From positions 43,113-107,112 of the forward strand of contig CAJMQN010000008.1 of the NCBI GenBank assembly GCA_905215695.1: DNA of 64,000 nt. The letters are read 5' to 3'. This stretch comes from an uncultured bacterium (GTDB lineage: Bacteria; Bacillota; Clostridia; Christensenellales; HGM11417). The translations under genes and the position numbers were made by a program. Shown here in pieces: positions 59,182-64,000 of this stretch (position 1 is the stretch's first letter; each line of letters opens with the position of its first letter). A model generated the notes under the pieces. The model worked only from the letters and a program-made list of their open reading frames with translations. It was not told where the DNA came from and ran no database searches.

Positions 59182-60125
59182 CAGTCCACCTCGTAATAGC
59201 CCGTCTTACGCACGAAAAAGTACAGTCCGCCGCCGATTATGGCGGTATTGAGAAAAATCAACCAGCCGATCGCACTCGCAAAGCCCATCTGAAAATCTTT
59301 AAAACCTTTGTTGTAGAGATAATAGACGAGTGTTGCGAGACTGTTGTCGATCCCCATGCCGAGACTCGCCCCCGCGCCGCCGATGCTCGCAAGCCCCACC
59401 GCGATATCGAACACCTGCATGCCGAAGATAAGCCCCATGATTACTTGATAGATAATAACGGGCTTGATACACGGAATACAGATTCGGAGAAAGGTCGTAA
59501 AATTGCCCGCGCCGTCTATCTCCGCCGCCTCATAAATGGATGTGTCGATATTCTTCACGCCCGCGATAAACACGATCATTGCGCCGCCGATTCCCCAAAA
59601 GGACATGAGGATCATGATCCAGACGCCCTGACCTTTCGTAAACAACCATTCCTGCGGTCCCTCCCCGAACGCCGCGCGCAGCTGATTCACGAGACTGAAT
59701 TCGCTGCTGCCGAAAATGGGTCCCATCATCATCGCGAACGCAATGCCGATGAGCATACACGGGAGGTATATGACCGTGCGCAAGGCTGTATTGAAATGGC
59801 TTGGCTTGCTGATTGCCCAAGCGACGGTCAGTCCCAATACGAGGTTGATCGCCGCCGTAAACACGGTATAAAGCACAGTGTTCAGAAGCGCGGCGTAAAA
59901 GGTACTGCCCTCGAACGTAGCCGGATTCAGAAGTTCGGCGAAATTGGCGAAGCCGACGAACTCGGGCGCGGAGAACATATCCCAATTATGGAAGGACATG
60001 TACAGAGATACCGCCATGGGAATCGCGGTGAGAACGGTGAACCCCAAAATCCAGGGCGCGACAAACAGCCACCCCACCCGCTCCTGTGCCGAAAAATTCA
60101 ATTTTTTGTTTCCGTTTCGTTTCAT
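59181..60125 (-). CDS. CUT1 ABC sugar permease, MalF/UgpA type
   Basis: A 314-aa permease starting MKRNGNKKLNFSAQER, with six helices and the coupling motif YEAAEIDGAGNFTTFLRICIPCIKPV. It lies 11 nt after the binding-protein gene. The longer frame up to 60413 runs through that gene and is rejected. Partner of the MalG-type subunit; substrate is an oligosaccharide released by the operon glycosidases. Confidence 0.92.
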   Translation of the reverse strand: MKRNGNKKLNFSAQERVGWLFVAPWILGFTVLTAIPMAVSLYMSFHNWDMFSAPEFVGFANFAELLNPATFEGSTFYAALLNTVLYTVFTAAINLVLGLTVAWAISKPSHFNTALRTVIYLPCMLIGIAFAMMMGPIFGSSEFSLVNQLRAAFGEGPQEWLFTKGQGVWIMILMSFWGIGGAMIVFIAGVKNIDTSIYEAAEIDGAGNFTTFLRICIPCIKPVIIYQVIMGLIFGMQVFDIAVGLASIGGAGASLGMGIDNSLATLVYYLYNKGFKDFQMGFASAIGWLIFLNTAIIGGGLYFFVRKTGYYEVD

Positions 60126-60136
60126 GTTGTCTCCGA

Positions 60137-61390
60137 TTACAACAGATTCTCGCCCGCTTTCATATACTCGCAGAATTGTTGCGGCGTATATTTCCCGTCG
60201 AGCAGATCTTTCAACGCGCCGCCGAGGTACGTCTGGAAGGTCGTGTTCATCGCGGGAGGTACAAAAATATTGTCTATCCCCACACCGTATGCCTGATACA
60301 GTTCGGGGCTCCAATTTTCGGAATCCGTCATGATTTCGTCGAATGCCGCGGCGTTGGTCGGAAGATCCGCAAACTTGGCGTAAGCGAGTTGCGCCTCCTC
60401 GGAGAGCATCCATTCGATGACGCGGTACGCCGCTTTTTTGGATCCGCTGAATTTGGGGACGACGAGCGTGTTAAAGTCCGCAAGCACCGTATCCCGCCCG
60501 CCGTCCGCTTTCAGACAGGGAATGGCGGAAACGGAATACCCCGCATCGATGATGCCCTTGAATTCACCGGGGCAGCAGAAACCCGCGACGACCCGTCCCG
60601 AAAGAATGGCGCTGTCGGGAGAGCCGTACGAGCCCGAAAGATTCTCGCTCAACGGAACGGCGTAACCGCTCTTTGCAAAATCGACGAAATTCTGCACCGC
60701 GGCGACGCCCGCAGGCGTGTTGCAGCCGATCCTCCCGTCCGTCGTCACGATGGGTGCGTCCGCGCTCGCGCAGAACAGCGAAATCGCGTCGGTGAGCGTG
60801 ATATTGATTCCCGTATCTCGGTTTGCGCCGTCGGCGACCGATTGCATGAGGGCGGTCAGTTCCGAACCCGTAAACGACGTTTCCCTGTCCCACGGCACCG
60901 CAACGCCCGCCTTTTGGAAGTCGGCGTTATTCACGATCGGCACGCGCGAAACCATTCCGACGGGAAGTCCCACGAGTTTCTCTCCCTGTTTCAGTCCGCT
61001 CTGCGCAGACGAAACGAGCGAGGAACGAACAGAGGCGAGTTCGCTTACCGCTCCCAAATCTTCGAATACGTCGATATTCGAATAGGGCTTCCACCCCCAA
61101 TTATTCACGAAGATGATATCCGCGGCTTTCGAACTCAACAGATCGGTGCGCAGACGGTCGAAGTGCGCCGTATAGGGCACAAACTCCCACTCAATCGTAA
61201 TATCGGGGTTTGCGTCGGTAAACGTTTTCGTCCAGTCGCGGAAAATGTCCTTCTCCCATTCGAGCGCCCAGCGCGCGATCCGCACGGTATTTTCATCCTG
61301 AGAAGGTTTCCCGCACCCCGTTCCGAGAATCCCGACCGAGGCGATCATCGCCGCGGCGAGTACGCAAGCCGCTATTTTCCTGACTTTCAC
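60137..61390 (-). CDS. CUT1 ABC sugar-binding lipoprotein
   Basis: A 417-aa extracellular solute-binding protein family 1 member. Lipobox GTGC gives Cys26; the mature part opens VRIARWALEWEKDIFRDWTKTFTDANPDITIEWEFVPY and later has AADIIFVNNWGWKPY and VIEWMLSEEAQLAYAKF, all typical of this family. It delivers oligosaccharide to the two permeases. ATGA overlap with the GH1 gene upstream (61387-61390). Confidence 0.9.
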   Translation of the reverse strand: MKVRKIAACVLAAAMIASVGILGTGCGKPSQDENTVRIARWALEWEKDIFRDWTKTFTDANPDITIEWEFVPYTAHFDRLRTDLLSSKAADIIFVNNWGWKPYSNIDVFEDLGAVSELASVRSSLVSSAQSGLKQGEKLVGLPVGMVSRVPIVNNADFQKAGVAVPWDRETSFTGSELTALMQSVADGANRDTGINITLTDAISLFCASADAPIVTTDGRIGCNTPAGVAAVQNFVDFAKSGYAVPLSENLSGSYGSPDSAILSGRVVAGFCCPGEFKGIIDAGYSVSAIPCLKADGGRDTVLADFNTLVVPKFSGSKKAAYRVIEWMLSEEAQLAYAKFADLPTNAAAFDEIMTDSENWSPELYQAYGVGIDNIFVPPAMNTTFQTYLGGALKDLLDGKYTPQQFCEYMKAGENLL

Positions 61391-62754
61391 AAATGTTTCC
61401 TCCCTTTATTCGCGTTTATCAAATCTCTGTAAAAATAGCCCGAATCCTTGATTGTCCTTTTCTGCGTGGCGTAATCCACATAGACGAGACCGAACCGTTC
61501 GCTATACCCGTCCGCCCACTCGAAGTTATCCATGAACGACCAGGCGAAGTATCCGCGGATATCCGTTCCCTCGTCGATCGAACGCTTTAACTCTTTCAAA
61601 TACTTTTTATAAAAATCCACGCGGGCGAAATCGTGTACCCTGCCGTCCTCATGTACCCAATCGTTACAGCATATCCCGTTTTCTGTGATATAGATGGGCA
61701 TATGATACCGCTCGTACAGGCACTTTGTTACAAACCATATCGCGCGGGGGCACACGAGCCAATTCAATGCGTTTTTGGGATACCCGAGCGGCAATTCTGC
61801 CCTGCGGAAACCGCCCTTCCCGTCGCTTTCCACAGGCGATCCCGAATAGCAGTTCTGTCCGTGAAAATCGATTTTTTGGGAGATGAGCGCCGAATCCTCC
61901 CGGCTCATAACGGGCATCAGATCGCCGAATCGCTCGTAGCTCTCCTTCGGATAGTCTCCGAAGTATATCGGGTCGTCCCAATGCACGATATTTGTAAGCC
62001 AATTGTTTTCTCCCTCTTTCAAAGACAAAAGCACACGTTTTGCCGCCTGTATATCGAGGGGGGAATCTGTGAGAGGGTAATCCGCATCCGATGCCATCGC
62101 CACGCCGATACGAGCCGAGGGCGCCGTTTGGCGGAGCGCCGCAACACCCGCTCCGTGCGCGCGCAATACGTTGTGCATGGCGTAAAGCGTCTCCTTCGTA
62201 CTCAATTTGAAACCGGGCGCATGTACGCCCATACGGTATCCGTAAGGGATAAAGCACTGCGGCTCGTTAAACGTGATAAAATTTTGAATGCGATCGCCGA
62301 GGCGCTTGCCAATCGTTTGCGCGTATTCGTAAAACCAATCGGCGGAAGCGCTGTTCAGCCATCCCCCTTTCTCATGCAAAGGCAGAGGCAGATCCCAGTG
62401 AAAGAGCGTCGCGTACGGGGTAATGCCCTTTGCAATCAGTTCGTCCGTCAGCCGATCGTAAAAATCCAGCCCCTTTTCGTTGACTGCGCCCGTCCCCTGC
62501 GGAAGTATGCGCGGCCAGGACAAGGAAAAACGATAACAGTCCACGTTGAGCTCTTTCATAATCGCAACATCCTCGCGATATCGGCGGTAATGGTCGCAGG
62601 CGATGTTTCCGTCGCTCCCATCCCTGATTGCGCCGCTCTTTGTGCAAAAATCGTCCCAAACGCTGTCGCCGCGTTCCGCCCTTGCGCCTTCTATTTGGAA
62701 AGCCGAAGTCGCCACTCCCCATTCGAAACTTTCGGGAAAAATGAAGTCCTTCAT
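61387..62754 (-). CDS. GH1 family beta-glycosidase
   Basis: A 455-aa GH1 enzyme with N-terminal signature FEWGVATSAFQIEGA, acid/base E164 in TFNEP, nucleophile E358 in ITENG, and the substrate-pocket WSFMDNFEW near the C-terminus. No signal peptide, so it hydrolyses imported beta-linked oligosaccharides in the cytoplasm. First gene of the long leftward operon; SD GAAGGAGAT. Glucoside versus mannoside preference cannot be read from sequence alone. Confidence 0.93.
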   Translation of the reverse strand: MKDFIFPESFEWGVATSAFQIEGARAERGDSVWDDFCTKSGAIRDGSDGNIACDHYRRYREDVAIMKELNVDCYRFSLSWPRILPQGTGAVNEKGLDFYDRLTDELIAKGITPYATLFHWDLPLPLHEKGGWLNSASADWFYEYAQTIGKRLGDRIQNFITFNEPQCFIPYGYRMGVHAPGFKLSTKETLYAMHNVLRAHGAGVAALRQTAPSARIGVAMASDADYPLTDSPLDIQAAKRVLLSLKEGENNWLTNIVHWDDPIYFGDYPKESYERFGDLMPVMSREDSALISQKIDFHGQNCYSGSPVESDGKGGFRRAELPLGYPKNALNWLVCPRAIWFVTKCLYERYHMPIYITENGICCNDWVHEDGRVHDFARVDFYKKYLKELKRSIDEGTDIRGYFAWSFMDNFEWADGYSERFGLVYVDYATQKRTIKDSGYFYRDLINANKGRKHL

Positions 62755-62851
62755 GTTTTCATCTCCTTCGGATCTTAACTATTTTAAGAATAACACCGAA
62801 TTCAAATTTTGTCTTTGGCGTATAGTGCCGTATTTGTTGTCCTGCATTGCA

Positions 62852-62869
62852 GCAATCAAAGCAATCAAA
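62852..62869. promoter_or_regulatory. Tandem 9-bp direct repeat, possible AraC site
   Basis: GCAATCAAA occurs twice back to back, about 100 nt upstream of the GH1 start and 70 nt upstream of the divergent AraC gene. AraC-type activators usually bind direct repeats. A weak candidate promoter (AAGACA-N17-TATTCT) serves the GH1 side. Confidence 0.35.
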
Positions 62870-62902
62870 AATACTTTTTAAAAAAATATTGCGCCCTATA
62901 TC

Positions 62903-62931
62903 TTGCAAACCGCTCGTTTATGCGATATAAT
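62903..62931 (+). promoter_or_regulatory. Sigma-A promoter of AraC gene at 62938, predicted leaderless
   Basis: TTGCAA (62903-62908), 17-nt spacer, TATAAT (62926-62931), then six bases to the ATG. Confidence 0.78.
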
Positions 62932-62937
62932 TAGCGC

Positions 62938-63804
62938 ATGAATAAGACGGTGGACACAAAACGATTTTTTATCGACTATAAATATTACGTAAAACCGCGG
63001 CACATTGAACGGCTCACTTTAATACAAATGGGCGAGCGGTTTTGTGCCGCGGAAACAGGATATCCGGAACATGAACAGGTTTGTTATGAAATTACGTACG
63101 TTTACAACGGGACGGCGATCAATACGATTGACAACAAGCCCTTCCGTATGCCGGCGGGCACCTTTAATTTTACGCACCCCGCGCAAAGACACAGCATTTT
63201 CGCCGAAGGGGGCGATATGCGGTATTTCTTTTTGGGCTTCATGCTCGATGAATCGCACCCTCTCTATGAGGAGTTCAAAATAATCGCAAGCATCAACGAA
63301 CCCATTTACACCGCGGACGCTTTGCATACGTATTCAGCGTTCCTCGACGCAATCTTAAACCTTGAATCGGAGAGTCGATTTTCCGATTTTGTGCTTATCA
63401 ATTGTATCAATCAAGTTTTGTGTAATTTTTTGCGTTCCTATTATCAGGAGCCAAACTACGTTCTCAAATACGACGGTGCGACGGAAATCATTCTTTTTAA
63501 CATGCTCAGTTTTCTTGACGAAAACTTTCTCGAATTCAAAAACCTGAATCGGCTCGCCGATAAACTCGGCTATTCCTCTTCGCATTTGAGTCATGTCTTT
63601 ACGTCGGCAATGCAAAAATCTCCCACCGCCTACGTTCTGAATAAAAAATTGGAATATGCGGCACAACTCTTACAGGAGAATAATGTTTCGCCTACGGAAA
63701 TTGCCTCGCTGATCGGTTACGAATCCATTCACTCTTTCTCCAAAGCATTCAAAAAACGCTTCGGAATGTCCCCTACTCACTATAAAAACGCGAAAAACGA
63801 TTGA
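62938..63804 (+). CDS. AraC-family regulator of the glycan operon
   Basis: A 288-aa regulator: cupin-like N-terminus (HEQVCYEITYVYNGTAINTIDNKPFRMPAGTFNFTHPAQRHSIFAEGG) for ligand sensing and a C-terminal AraC HTH pair (about 190-285; NLNRLADKLGYSSSHLSHVFTSAMQKSPTAYVLNKKLEYAAQLL, PTEIASLIGYESIHSFSKAFKKRFGMSPTHY). Divergent from the 15-kb operon, so it is its probable activator. The -10 box ends 6 nt before the ATG and there is no SD, predicting a leaderless transcript. Confidence 0.88.
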   Translation: MNKTVDTKRFFIDYKYYVKPRHIERLTLIQMGERFCAAETGYPEHEQVCYEITYVYNGTAINTIDNKPFRMPAGTFNFTHPAQRHSIFAEGGDMRYFFLGFMLDESHPLYEEFKIIASINEPIYTADALHTYSAFLDAILNLESESRFSDFVLINCINQVLCNFLRSYYQEPNYVLKYDGATEIILFNMLSFLDENFLEFKNLNRLADKLGYSSSHLSHVFTSAMQKSPTAYVLNKKLEYAAQLLQENNVSPTEIASLIGYESIHSFSKAFKKRFGMSPTHYKNAKND

Positions 63805-64000
63805 GTCTTTTTTACGCATAGACGAATAAAATTGTTCCTTGTTCTCGACCGTTGGACGAACCTTCTCCTTCCCCGCTCAATCCGACCGTCCAACAAGTCA
63901 AAGAGGAGAACTTCATCTTAAAAAAGTGATTGCAAAGAATCGTCGTCGGTTCGCAAGAACAAAAAATGCTCTTGCAAACCGACGACGATTCTATAACGAC
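63805..64000. other. Intergenic tail with two inverted repeats
   Basis: No gene seen. GTTGGACG/CGTCCAAC (63851-63858 with 63887-63894) forms a wide-loop hairpin, and a larger hairpin lies at 63936-63992. Confidence 0.5.
63936..63992. repeat. Long imperfect hairpin
   Basis: A 16-bp perfect outer stem (63936-63951 with 63977-63992) and, after one mismatch, a 6-bp inner stem GCAAGA/TCTTGC. No T-run follows on the plus strand, so it may be a repeat element rather than a simple terminator. Confidence 0.6.

Overview
The window comes from a spore-forming, anaerobic, fairly GC-rich Clostridia-type Firmicute. The evidence is a CwlJ/GerQ germination pair with a sigma-K-like promoter, rubrerythrin plus a PerR/Fur regulator, ferritin, QueH, LplA-type lipoylation, YesM/YesN (LytS-type) signalling, many ATGA-overlapped operons, consensus sigma-A promoters and strong Shine-Dalgarno sites. 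No rRNA, tRNA, CRISPR array or intact transposase was seen.

Layout. 1-1.9 kb: a truncated beta-propeller gene, then an autoregulated perR-rubrerythrin operon. 1.9-6.4 kb: a leftward operon of MntE-type CDF exporter, lipase, AlkD-like glycosylase and GH78-like hydrolase. 6.5-11.2 kb: a phasin-like protein, a UbiB-family kinase and a Ca-ATPase. 11.2-13.1 kb: lipA-lplA. 13.2-21.6 kb: a sugar ABC transporter preceded by a three-component sensor (membrane-anchored sugar-binding protein, YesM kinase, YesN regulator). 21.8-25.7 kb: an XRE regulator, an amidase-like protein with two peptidoglycan-binding repeats, and a frameshifted PTS-EIIC/EAL gene. 25.7-33.7 kb: an ABC-2 exporter, the gerQ/cwlJ/ferritin-like spore cluster, queH, an aminoglycoside-nucleotidyltransferase homologue and a Pro-rich repeat protein. 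33.8-37.2 kb: an ECF sigma factor, its RsgI-like anti-sigma factor and a lipoprotein carrying the same sensor domain. 37.3-44.2 kb: ferritin, an AraC regulator, a PurF paralogue and a deoxysugar module (isomerase plus a frameshifted GH78). 44.2-47.6 kb: an AT-rich decaying stretch bracketed by a 71-bp direct repeat. 47.6-62.8 kb: a 15-kb leftward glycan operon (GH1, CUT1 ABC transporter, clan-A glycosidase, six-module lipoprotein, NanE, DUF4127, ROK kinase, and a GDPD pseudogene at its end). 62.9-63.8 kb: its divergent AraC regulator.

Three observations stand out. (1) The ECF operon and the neighbouring lipoprotein gene share an identical promoter-like motif (CCAATAAA-N14-CGTTTAAT) at almost the same distance from their start codons, implying an autoregulated envelope-sensing regulon. 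(2) Five genes have a near-consensus sigma-A promoter whose -10 box ends only 6-7 nt before the ATG, predicting leaderless mRNAs. (3) Four genes are broken (EIIC-EAL, GH78, GDPD, GH3 chimera). Some lesions lie in short homopolymers and could be assembly errors; others (an amber stop, large deletions) look like real decay.

All gene calls come from reading translated sequence and motifs. No database search was run.
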